Source: Planomicrobium soli
Lineage (GTDB): Bacteria > Bacillota > Bacilli > Bacillales_A > Planococcaceae
Assembly (NCBI RefSeq): GCF_003014655.1
Contig: NZ_PYAT01000004.1
Span: 248,001 to 312,000 of the forward strand
Reading direction: 5' to 3'
DNA length: 64,000 nt
Below are positions 24,774 through 33,046 of this stretch, in pieces. The notes beneath the pieces were generated by a model, which was not told where the DNA came from, searched no databases, and saw nothing but the letters and a program-made list of their open reading frames with translations. A program made the position numbers and the translations under genes. The first letter of the stretch is position 1. Every line of letters begins with the position of its first letter.

Positions 24774-26402
24774 ATGAAAAGAACCACAAGTCTTCGGACA
24801 CGTTTATCAGTTGTATTTGCGATATTGGTTTTTACTTTAATCATCGTGCTAAGTGCTGTTATCGGCTACCGTTCCGTTAAGCAAGTCCAGCTTCAAATAG
24901 GAAGTTCACTTGCGGAAAGCGCTCATTTAATGAGTAATACACTTGATCAATATATGTGGTCACGGTATGGTGAAATTGAAATTTTGAGTAAGCTGCAGGA
25001 ATTGAGGCAGCCGGAAGACATAGATCAAGTCCAAGATCTGCTCGATCAGTCAAAGTCCACATTTCCATCTTTTTCCTGGATTGGGTATACTGACGCAGAT
25101 GGCATTGTAACAGCCGCTACTGACAGTATACTTGAAGGCGTGGACATTTCGGAGCGGCCTGTATATCAAATGGCATTGAAAGAAAAGTTTATCGGAGATG
25201 TTCACGAAGCGGTTTTATTAGCCGATTTATTGCCCAATCCTACAGGGGAAAAGATGAAGTTCGTTGATATCAGCACGCCTGTTTATGACTATCAAAACAA
25301 GTTTATCGGTGTATTGGCTACCCATTTGAGTTGGGAATGGATGAAAGAAATTGAAGAGTCCATGAGTAAAACGGTAAATGGTCAAGAGGGTATTCAATTT
25401 TTCATCGTCAGTAAACAAAACAATGATGTGTTACTGGGGCCAAAAGAAATGGTGGGCCATCCGCTGAACGTTAAAAGCATGGAACTGGCAAAAACGAACA
25501 AAAACGGCTGGACACTTGAAAAATGGGGAGACGGCAAGCGGTACTTAACGGGATATGTTGTCGAAGAAGGCTATCAAGAATACCCAGGCCTCGGGTGGAC
25601 TATCTTGGTCAGGCAGCCGGTGGAAGTCGCTTATGCGCCAATCAAAGAATTGATGGGGTTCATTTTGATATCCGGTATCCTATTGATTTTCGTTTTTGCA
25701 GGGCTAGGCTGGATTTTGGCAGACCGAGTCGCGCGTCCTTTGAAAAGGATTACAGCGGTGGCAGACCGCTTGAGAGCCGGCAAGACTGTTGAAATTCCCT
25801 CCTATAAAGGAATTCTAGAAATCGAAATCTTGACAGATTCATTGCGGAAACTTGTTTCCAATTTGACACAGACCGAAACAGCTTTGGAAAGAATGGAGAA
25901 TGTAGCTTACCACGACGCCTTGACCGGCCTTCCAAACCGCAATGCACTCGATCAGTTTGTGGATGCGGCGGTCCAGAAGTACGATACGATTGCTGTGCTT
26001 TACATAGATTTAGACGGTTATAAATCAATAAATGACACTTATGGCCATCATATTGGGGATGTACTTCTTGAACAGGTAGCAAAGAGATTAAGTCAGAATA
26101 TTAATAGCGAAGAGCTCGTTTCACGAGTGGGGGGAGATGAATTTGTAGTAGTTCTGACTTCTGAAAATTCTTCCGTAGAGAATGGAAAAGCGATCGGCGA
26201 ACAAATCATCGCAGCAATTAACAAGCCATACCTTATTGAAGGGGAAATACTTTCAATCGGCTGCAGCATCGGCGGTGCTGTTTGGGACGTTGATCAAGAA
26301 AGCATCAGCGATGTAATCAGACAGGCTGACGAAGCGTTATATAACGTAAAACGCACAGGCAAGAACCGTGTTCATTTTAATGAAGCGGTACTTGCGATGT
26401 AA
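24774..26402 (+). CDS. Membrane sensor diguanylate cyclase (dCache-HAMP-GGDEF)
   Basis: A 542-residue receptor: transmembrane helix 1 (about 13-33), a large extracytoplasmic Cache-type sensor (about 40-285; PSFSWIGYTDADGIVTAATD is typical of ligand-binding Cache domains), helix 2 (about 292-313), HAMP (314-365), then a GGDEF domain. The active site is intact, GGDEF at 453-457, with the YIDLDGYKSINDTYGH metal and substrate segment. The inhibitory RxxD site before GGDEF is NSEE here, so product inhibition is probably absent. It makes cyclic-di-GMP. It converges on a GGDEF-EAL gene, sharing a terminator, which may form a make/degrade pair. Confidence 0.93.
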   Translation: MKRTTSLRTRLSVVFAILVFTLIIVLSAVIGYRSVKQVQLQIGSSLAESAHLMSNTLDQYMWSRYGEIEILSKLQELRQPEDIDQVQDLLDQSKSTFPSFSWIGYTDADGIVTAATDSILEGVDISERPVYQMALKEKFIGDVHEAVLLADLLPNPTGEKMKFVDISTPVYDYQNKFIGVLATHLSWEWMKEIEESMSKTVNGQEGIQFFIVSKQNNDVLLGPKEMVGHPLNVKSMELAKTNKNGWTLEKWGDGKRYLTGYVVEEGYQEYPGLGWTILVRQPVEVAYAPIKELMGFILISGILLIFVFAGLGWILADRVARPLKRITAVADRLRAGKTVEIPSYKGILEIEILTDSLRKLVSNLTQTETALERMENVAYHDALTGLPNRNALDQFVDAAVQKYDTIAVLYIDLDGYKSINDTYGHHIGDVLLEQVAKRLSQNINSEELVSRVGGDEFVVVLTSENSSVENGKAIGEQIIAAINKPYLIEGEILSIGCSIGGAVWDVDQESISDVIRQADEALYNVKRTGKNRVHFNEAVLAM

Positions 26403-26411
26403 AAGCGTATC

Positions 26412-26450
26412 AAAAAAGCAGAAAATCAATTTTTGATTTTCTGCTTTTTT
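26412..26450. terminator. Bidirectional terminator between cyclase and GGDEF-EAL genes
   Basis: A perfect 17-bp stem AAAAAAGCAGAAAATCA / TGATTTTCTGCTTTTTT with a 5-base loop, symmetrical A/T flanks. Confidence 0.93.
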
Positions 26451-26467
26451 GTGTTCTCAGAGACAGG

Positions 26468-26502
26468 AAAGGGATAAGCAGAAGGATTCTTCTTATCCCT
26501 TT
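26468..26502 (-). terminator. Second hairpin at the 3' end of the GGDEF-EAL gene
   Basis: An 11-bp stem AAAGGGATAAG / CTTATCCCTTT with a short T tract on the minus strand, ten bases after that gene's stop. Confidence 0.6.
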
Positions 26503-26511
26503 GAGCTTTCT

Positions 26512-28545
26512 CTAGTATTCAATCGAAAACTGGTAATTCTCCTGGAGATACTTTGTTTCAAATTCCTCTATGGTTAGCGGTTTATCAAATAGGTATCCTT
26601 GGTAAACGGTGCAGCCATTGTTTTTAAGAAAATCGATTTCTTCCGGACGTTCTACTCCTTCAGCTATTAATTCGCATTCAATGCTTTTTGCCAGATGGAT
26701 AAGCGACTTCAGTACGGCTTCTGTTTTGCGGCATTTTCCAATTTCTTGGACGAAGCATTTATCGATTTTTATTTTATTGACTGGAAACTGAGTCAAGTAA
26801 GAAATCATGGAAAAGCCGGTGCCAAAATCATCGATGGCGATGGAAATGCCGTTTGCTTTACAGCGCAGTAAGTTTTCAAGCGTCTGCTCCGAATAAGTCA
26901 TTTCGGCCTGTTCCGTAATTTCAATTTCAATCCACTCTGGCAGGATGCCGTATTGCTCCATCATTTCGGTAAGTATATCGAAAAAAGTAGGACAGGACAG
27001 AAGCGAAGGCGTCATATTGACAGCAGTTTTAATATGGCGTCCATACCGCGACTCCCATTCTTTCATCTTCTTAAAAACTTCTGTCAGTAAATGATAAGTT
27101 AAAGGAATGATTGTTCCAGCCTGTTCCGCGACTTCTATAAATTCTAATGGGGAAAGTTCACCAAGTACCGGATGAGCCCACCGCGAAAGAATTTCTGCTC
27201 CTATAAGTTGGCCGGAATTCCCGTCAATCTGAGGCTGTAGAGCAAAGTGAAAACCAGACTCGTGTAAATCTTTTGTAAGTTCTTCTTCGATTAATAATCT
27301 GCGAGTGCGTTTCTCATTTATCGATGGATTAAAAATTGCATACGAAGAACCCTTCAATTTTTTCGCTTCCAGCATAGCTGTTTCTGCATTAGCCACTAAT
27401 TGATCAAGGGTTTCTGCATCGTGTGGAAAATGAGCAATTCCGATACTGGCTGTAACTTTGATGGTTTTAAAGTTTCCTAATTTGAATGGCTGTTCGAAGA
27501 CTGCAAGTATCTTCTCAGCAAATTGAGAAGAATTTGCATAATCTGGCTCACAACGAAGATAAATAAAATTATCGCCGTCGCGTCGACCAACTTTATGTTG
27601 TTCGCCTGCCATTGCTCGGAGCTTTTCTGCCACCATTTTTAAAATCTGATTTCCAGTATTGTAGTCATGCAAAGTATTAATCAGCTTTAAGTTATCCAGA
27701 TTGATAAAATACATCGAAAATGGCTTTTCTTGTCCTTTGAAAGAAAGGCCTTCTTGTATAAGATTTCTCCGATTTGGAAGGCCGGTTAGGTCATCGAAAT
27801 AAGCATACTGGGTCAAGGTGATTTCAGCCTGTTTTTGTTTTCCGATGTCTTGGAAGTAGACCGCTAATCCACCGATTGCTAAAGGGTAAGCTTTGACCCT
27901 GAACCAAGTATCAAGCGATTCGAAGAAAGTTTCTACTTCAACTTCAACTTTGTCTTTTAATGCAAGCTCATATCCTTCGTATAATGGCCTAATGCTCTTA
28001 GCTGATGGAAAGGATTCCCATAAGTTTCTGCCAATTACATCTTCCCTGCGGCAACGAACGATTCGTTCTGCAACATCATTAAGGTAGAAGAGGGTGAATT
28101 GATGGTCTATTAGGAAAAACCCTTCAGTCATACTTTCTAAAACACTTTCTGCTGAGATAGCTTGCACGGAATGGATACTGGTCGGTTTCTGTAAAAGCAG
28201 CGCATAGTCAGGGAAACTTGCGTCAAAATTTATGGGGATTGCTTCGAATGATAAAGAAATATAATCTCCAGTTTTTGCGGGAAAGTGTTGCTTTGTTTCC
28301 ACTGTAAATTGCTCTTTATTCAACACAGCAAGCAAGGCACGAATTTCATTTTGGTTTCCTGATTGTCGGCTAAGTTGAAAATAATCGGATCCGATGCCGG
28401 TCCACTCTTTCGACAAATTGTATTTTAAACATGCTTTTTCCCATGCTTGGTTCACTTGTATAATTTTTCCCTTGTCATCAATTACTATAAGCGGATCTGT
28501 AGCTGCATAAAACCATTCTTCTGATAGGTTTATTTGTTGTTTCAC
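26512..28545 (-). CDS. PAS-PAS-GGDEF-EAL cyclic-di-GMP signalling protein
   Basis: A 677-residue cytosolic protein: PAS (about 10-110), PAS (about 125-225), GGDEF-like domain (about 245-400) and EAL domain (about 415-665). The GGDEF motif has become RDGDNF (GRRDGDNFIYL), so cyclase activity is unlikely. The EAL signature is EIL (IGAEILSRW), with DDFGTGFS, KIDKCF and AEGVE segments intact, so phosphodiesterase activity is likely. CAGGAGTGG five bases before GTG 28545 fixes the start; the open frame runs a little further. No membrane span. It faces the cyclase at 24774 and may antagonise it. Confidence 0.92.
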   Translation of the reverse strand: MKQQINLSEEWFYAATDPLIVIDDKGKIIQVNQAWEKACLKYNLSKEWTGIGSDYFQLSRQSGNQNEIRALLAVLNKEQFTVETKQHFPAKTGDYISLSFEAIPINFDASFPDYALLLQKPTSIHSVQAISAESVLESMTEGFFLIDHQFTLFYLNDVAERIVRCRREDVIGRNLWESFPSAKSIRPLYEGYELALKDKVEVEVETFFESLDTWFRVKAYPLAIGGLAVYFQDIGKQKQAEITLTQYAYFDDLTGLPNRRNLIQEGLSFKGQEKPFSMYFINLDNLKLINTLHDYNTGNQILKMVAEKLRAMAGEQHKVGRRDGDNFIYLRCEPDYANSSQFAEKILAVFEQPFKLGNFKTIKVTASIGIAHFPHDAETLDQLVANAETAMLEAKKLKGSSYAIFNPSINEKRTRRLLIEEELTKDLHESGFHFALQPQIDGNSGQLIGAEILSRWAHPVLGELSPLEFIEVAEQAGTIIPLTYHLLTEVFKKMKEWESRYGRHIKTAVNMTPSLLSCPTFFDILTEMMEQYGILPEWIEIEITEQAEMTYSEQTLENLLRCKANGISIAIDDFGTGFSMISYLTQFPVNKIKIDKCFVQEIGKCRKTEAVLKSLIHLAKSIECELIAEGVERPEEIDFLKNNGCTVYQGYLFDKPLTIEEFETKYLQENYQFSIEY

Positions 28546-28823
28546 TTTTTCCACTCCTGATAGATAGGTAAATTGTATAAACAAAAAACTTTTAAGACGA
28601 TTGAGAAAAATTTATGGTTCTTTCTGTATGGAAATCAGAAAAATATTGATATAAGCTATTATAGCTGAAAAATAATAAAAAATATTACTATATTTGTAAA
28701 AAAATAATGTATATAATCCTTTTGGAATTATGATATCATGTGGGAGGAAAGTTTGGTAAAAGTTCTTGAAAATAGCGATATTATCTATATTTTGATGTCG
28801 CTTTGATGAAAAGGAGAATAATA

Positions 28824-31568
28824 ATGAAGCAAACCTTAGCCGTACTAATGGCATTAATAATATTTTTACAGTTGGATATAACCATATCTGCAGAAACACA
28901 ACAGGCGGAAACTGATCAAGTCATTGTTCTAATGGAGGAAAAATCTTTACATCCACTAGAGAATGGTGAAGTGATTCCGGTTGAAGGACAAGATAGCCAG
29001 TTGGTATCAGTGAAAGTTCCAGAGAATGAAACGGTAGAGAGTTTTATGGAAGAACTAGAGAAAAGAAGTGATATTGAAAAGGTTGAGCCGGATCACAAGA
29101 TCAAGCTTGCGTATACTGCAAATGATTCATACGTAAGTCTAAAGCAATATCACCATCAGACAATCGGAACCATGCGGGCCTGGGATAAAACCCTCGGATC
29201 CACGGAAGTGGTGGTCGCTGTCATTGATGATGGCGTTGATATGCTTCATACAGATTTAGAAGGCAAATTTGTTTCTCCGTACGATGTAGTAAAGAAAAGC
29301 AATACTGCTATTCCAACGGGAGCCCATGGAACACACGTGGCCGGTATAATAGGAAGCTCAATTGACAACCAAAAGATGGGGGCAGGCATTGCTCCAAGAA
29401 CGAGCATCATGCCAATCAATGTTTTTAATGGGGAGTACGCATACACTTCTGATGTTATATTGGGCATCAACTATGCAGTGGAAAACGGTGCGGATATTAT
29501 AAATATGAGCCTTTGGACTGAAGAGCCTAGCGAAGCTCTTGAAACAGCGGTTCAAAGCGCACATGAAAATGGAGTAGTCATGGTTGCGGCCGCGGGCAAT
29601 AACGGAAAAAGCGAACCAAATTATCCGGCGGCTTATCCAGAAGTTATTTCAGTCGGTTCTACTACAGCTAATGATGAGTTATCCAGTTTCTCTAATTATG
29701 GGCCAACGATTGATATTACCGCTCCAGGCAGTTCGATCCAATCGACCCTTCCTGGAGATTCGTTCGGGGAAATGAGTGGAACATCGATGGCTTCTCCGGT
29801 AGTCGCGGGAGTCGCAGCTTTAGTGTTAGCTGATGATCCGAAGTTAACCAACTTAGACATTGAAAAGCGGTTATACGAAACGGCAAAAGATTTAGGAGCA
29901 CCCGGCAAAGACGATTTTTTCGGCAATGGCCGGGTAAATGCAAAAGATGCCTTATTGCTTCCGCCTGCAATACCGGAAGTGGACGAAGTAAGTGATCAGT
30001 CAAACGAGGTAATTGGAAAAGCAGAAGTGGACGCTGCAGTGACTGTTAAGCGAGGAGAAACTGTTTTAGGAACTGGTACAGCAACGGCGGAAGAGACATT
30101 CGGCATTGCCATCTTGAAACAGAAAGCGGGAACCAAGCTAACGATTACTGCCGAAAACCGTTTTGGCAAAGTGGAAAAAGAAGTTTTTGTAGTTGACGTA
30201 ACCCCACCTGAGCCGCCACTAGTCATTTCTCTTTATCACAATGCAACTTCGATTGTTGGAAAGGCCGAACTTGAATCCACTGTTTCCGCTTATGCAGGAA
30301 ACAAAGAAATTGGCAAAGCTGCAGCAATCGGCGGAAACTTCATGATGAAAATCCCTAGGCAGACAGCAGGTACAACTGTTAGCGTGGTTGCAAAAGACGC
30401 AGCAGGGAATAAAAGCCCGGCAGCAAAAATTACTGTTGCTGACGGCACTGTGAAAGTTGCGGCGACAGCATACAATAAGCTAAAAGTGAGCTGGGCACAA
30501 GTTGCTGGAGCGAACGGCTATGAAATATACCGGAGCGCATCAGGTTCAGGAACTTACAGCAAAATCAGTACAGTTACCAACGGAAAAACGTTAAGCTATA
30601 TCAACAGCGGCCTTGCAACTGGCAAAACTTATCATTACAAAGTGCGGGCGTATCGGATGGCAGACGGAGGCAAAGTGTATGGGCCGTATACTGGCGTTGC
30701 GAACGGAAAGCCGGCTATCTTTCATTCAGCTTCAGTAAAAGCCGCATCACCCGGTTACAATAAGAGCAAAATAAGTTGGTCTAAAGTTAGCGGGGCAAGC
30801 GGGTACGTCTTATACAGAGCGACTTCGAAGGCGGGGACTTATAGCAATATCAAAACCGTCGAAAGCGGCAGTTTGCTCAGCTACTACGATACAAGCTTGG
30901 CAACAGGAACGACCTATTATTATAAAGTAAGGGCTTATCGCACGGTCAATGGAAAAAAACATTATAGTCCGTATTCTAGTGCTGTGAGCATCAAACCAAC
31001 CATTTCTGCAGTTTCTTCTATAAAAGCGGCAACTGCAGGCTACAACAAAAACAAAGTTAGCTGGTCAAAAGTGGCTGGAGCCAGTGGTTATGTGGTGTAT
31101 CAGTCGACTTCGAGAAACGGTACGTACAGCAATGTTAAAACAGTAGGAAGCAGCACACTGAGCTTCACCAGAACAGGTTTGACGACTGGAAAAACTTACT
31201 ACTACAAAGTAAGGGCCTATCGTACGGTCAATGGAAAAAAACATTTTGGTCCCTACTCCAGTATTACAAGGACAATGCCGGTTCTGGCAAAACCAGTGAG
31301 CATTTCAATTAGTAAGGCGAGTACCACTACTTTTAAAGTAACTTGGCGCAAAGCCAGTGAAGCCAGCGGATATGAACTTTACCGTGCAACTAGCAAAAAA
31401 GGGAATTATACTAAAATAAAAACTACCGCTTCCGGATCGACTATCAAATTTTCAAACAAAAGTTTGGTAAGAGGTAAAACTTATTATTACAAAGTAAGAG
31501 CCTACCGTATTGTGAATGGAAAGAAGATTTATAGTTCTTTTACGACAATTAGTTCATACAAACCATGA
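28824..31568 (+). CDS. Secreted subtilisin (S8) with Ig-like and fibronectin III-like repeats
   Basis: A 914-residue exported protease. Signal peptide 1-26; inhibitor propeptide about 30-95; S8 domain about 105-370 with Asp135 (AVIDDGVDMLHTD), His168 (HGTHVAGIIGS) and Ser321 (GTSMASPVVAG); two Ig-like modules (about 385-545); then four FN3-like repeats (about 545-914), each with ASGYxxYRxTSxxGTYxxIK and TYYYKVRAYR. AAAAGGAG before ATG 28824 decides the start over two upstream ATGs. No LPXTG motif, so it is secreted or held by its repeats. It is a paralogue of the protease at 60548 in the N-terminal two-thirds. Terminator follows. Confidence 0.93.
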   Translation: MKQTLAVLMALIIFLQLDITISAETQQAETDQVIVLMEEKSLHPLENGEVIPVEGQDSQLVSVKVPENETVESFMEELEKRSDIEKVEPDHKIKLAYTANDSYVSLKQYHHQTIGTMRAWDKTLGSTEVVVAVIDDGVDMLHTDLEGKFVSPYDVVKKSNTAIPTGAHGTHVAGIIGSSIDNQKMGAGIAPRTSIMPINVFNGEYAYTSDVILGINYAVENGADIINMSLWTEEPSEALETAVQSAHENGVVMVAAAGNNGKSEPNYPAAYPEVISVGSTTANDELSSFSNYGPTIDITAPGSSIQSTLPGDSFGEMSGTSMASPVVAGVAALVLADDPKLTNLDIEKRLYETAKDLGAPGKDDFFGNGRVNAKDALLLPPAIPEVDEVSDQSNEVIGKAEVDAAVTVKRGETVLGTGTATAEETFGIAILKQKAGTKLTITAENRFGKVEKEVFVVDVTPPEPPLVISLYHNATSIVGKAELESTVSAYAGNKEIGKAAAIGGNFMMKIPRQTAGTTVSVVAKDAAGNKSPAAKITVADGTVKVAATAYNKLKVSWAQVAGANGYEIYRSASGSGTYSKISTVTNGKTLSYINSGLATGKTYHYKVRAYRMADGGKVYGPYTGVANGKPAIFHSASVKAASPGYNKSKISWSKVSGASGYVLYRATSKAGTYSNIKTVESGSLLSYYDTSLATGTTYYYKVRAYRTVNGKKHYSPYSSAVSIKPTISAVSSIKAATAGYNKNKVSWSKVAGASGYVVYQSTSRNGTYSNVKTVGSSTLSFTRTGLTTGKTYYYKVRAYRTVNGKKHFGPYSSITRTMPVLAKPVSISISKASTTTFKVTWRKASEASGYELYRATSKKGNYTKIKTTASGSTIKFSNKSLVRGKTYYYKVRAYRIVNGKKIYSSFTTISSYKP

Positions 31569-31608
31569 AAGAAAGCTTGTTCCGAATTCTGGAGCAAGCT
31601 TTCTTTTA
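31568..31608 (+). terminator. Terminator of the Ig/FN3 subtilisin gene
   Basis: A 12-bp stem AAAGAAAGCTTG / CAAGCTTTCTTT, extendable by inner pairs, followed by TTTT. Confidence 0.88.
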
Positions 31609-31961
31609 CGTAGAAAACTGAAGCTAAGATCGGGAAATTCACTAAATATTATAGAAAGATAGAGAATTATTGTTTAGGAAAGATAAGTAAGTGGAAATAT
31701 AGATGAAATAAATAGGGAAGAGCAAGGGGATAAAAATTTTTTCCATCCTGCTTGTTTTGCTATTTTTGCCTTCCGAATAAAATACTACAGAAATAATAGT
31801 GTGCCAATTAAAGGCTGGGCATAAGTAAGTCATCATGTAAAAACTATTAACGAAGTTTAAAGAATATGAAAAAAGGAATACACACGTTTACATGCTGTTT
31901 TGCAGGGGAAAAACCGTTTCATCAGGAAAGAGATAATATTTAATGGAAAGAAGGTTTTATT
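31609..31961. other. 353-base gap before the UPF0316 gene
   Basis: No gene, clear promoter or structure recognised. A 64-codon minus-strand frame is low-complexity and lacks a ribosome binding site. Confidence 0.4.
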
Positions 31962-32507
31962 TTGGGCTTAAATCCGATCTTATTAGTATTCATCATCTTT
32001 ACGATTAGTATTGTCTATGTGACATTATCGACGGTCCGGATGATTTTGATGATGAAAGGTTATCGGTACTTGGCTGCCGCCTTATCCGTGCTTGAGGTTA
32101 TCATCAATATTCTAGGACTAGGTTTGGTGCTTGAAAACATATCGCAAATCCAGAACTTGATCTCATACGCCGCTGGATTTGGTGCAGGAATTATTGTAGG
32201 TTCTGTAATCGAAGATAAATTGACTTTAGGTTATGTAACAGCTAGTGTTGTTTCTCCGGAAAACTCGGATAAACTATCAAAACAGTTAAGGGAAAAAGGC
32301 TATGGCGTAACGGATTGGGAAACGAATGGCCATGAAGGCAAGCGCCGTTCATTGCAGATTTTGACACCGAAAAAACATGAACTAAAATTATATCAGACAA
32401 TCAAGGAGTTGGAGCCTCAAGCGTTTGTAGTAGCCAATGATTCAAAAACTATTCATGGAGGATTTTGGATCCGGACAATTAAACGCGGCCGGCTGTTTAA
32501 TTCGTAA
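31962..32507 (+). CDS. yebE: UPF0316/DUF2179-type membrane protein (YebE-like)
   Basis: A 181-residue protein: three hydrophobic helices (about 7-30, 36-58 and 64-86) followed by a soluble DUF2179-like domain. YVTLSTVRMILMMKGYR, AAGFGAGIIVGSVIEDKL and the ending GGFWIRTIKRGRL are conserved features of B. subtilis YebE/UPF0316. TTG 31962 follows GGAAAGAAGG at 7 bases. Function in the family is unknown. It is monocistronic with a strong terminator. Confidence 0.88.
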   Translation: MGLNPILLVFIIFTISIVYVTLSTVRMILMMKGYRYLAAALSVLEVIINILGLGLVLENISQIQNLISYAAGFGAGIIVGSVIEDKLTLGYVTASVVSPENSDKLSKQLREKGYGVTDWETNGHEGKRRSLQILTPKKHELKLYQTIKELEPQAFVVANDSKTIHGGFWIRTIKRGRLFNS

Positions 32508-32518
32508 TAGTATATTGT

Positions 32519-32555
32519 AAAACCCGCAGAGCGACAGCACTGCGGGTTTTGTGTT
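32519..32555 (+). terminator. Terminator of the yebE-like gene
   Basis: A perfect 11-bp stem AAAACCCGCAG / CTGCGGGTTTT with a 10-base loop. Confidence 0.9.
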
Positions 32556-32735
32556 TTTAAGTTTATAATCACTAGGTGTTTCATCGGAAAACGCGAGTGC
32601 AGCAATCATCAGTTAGTACGAACTCCCCTAAACCCTCAGTTTAAAAACCGAATTTTCATTGTCGATATAGATGCAGTATGTCTGGTATAAATATCGACTT
32701 TAGTAACAGCTCCCATTCCCAATCTTTACAATAGT

Positions 32736-32763
32736 TTGACAACTTGGAAGCTGGTGCTATTAT
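32736..32763 (+). promoter_or_regulatory. Strong SigA-like promoter with a long leader
   Basis: TTGACA (32736-32741), 16 bases, TATTAT (32758-32763) with an extended TGC just before the -10. It is among the best promoters in the window. Transcription from about 32770 gives a leader of about 275 bases to ATG 33047, containing the structured element at 32842. A SigB-like arrangement (GTTTAG near 32788, TGGTAT further on) is possible but poorly spaced. Confidence 0.65.
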
Positions 32764-32841
32764 TAAAATTAAACTATAGAATTTGTTTAGCGAAATAGTG
32801 TTGGTATAACAAATAATAGGAATATTAATTTAGAGGCTGAG

Positions 32842-32928
32842 CGGTTCAAGTCCAGTTTACAAACGAGAGAAATCCGGCTAAAAAGAGGGCAGGATTTGGC
32901 GGAACCGTAAGATGAATTTTCTGGCCCT
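32842..32928 (+). ncRNA. Candidate structured leader RNA (riboswitch-like) upstream of the beta-helix gene
   Basis: Nested pairings CGGTTC (32842-32847) with GAACCG (32902-32907) and AAATCC (32870-32875) with GGATTT (32892-32897) enclose two loops. An alternative helix AGGGCAGGA (32886-32894) with TTCTGGCCCT (32919-32928) would break the inner one, so two mutually exclusive folds exist, as in riboswitches. It lies between a strong promoter and a gene over 100 bases away. It does not match the c-di-GMP, c-di-AMP, SAM, Mg or THF riboswitch consensus I remember. Evidence is base pairing in one sequence only. Confidence 0.4.
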
Positions 32929-33046
32929 ATTAGTTTCAACTTTTAACATTTATTTAACCTTGCAAGTGTAATCTTATCCATAGGAAAAGAGATTGGAAGC
33001 CTGCAAATTGACGTGAACGCGTATACGGAGTAAGGAGTGGACATAG

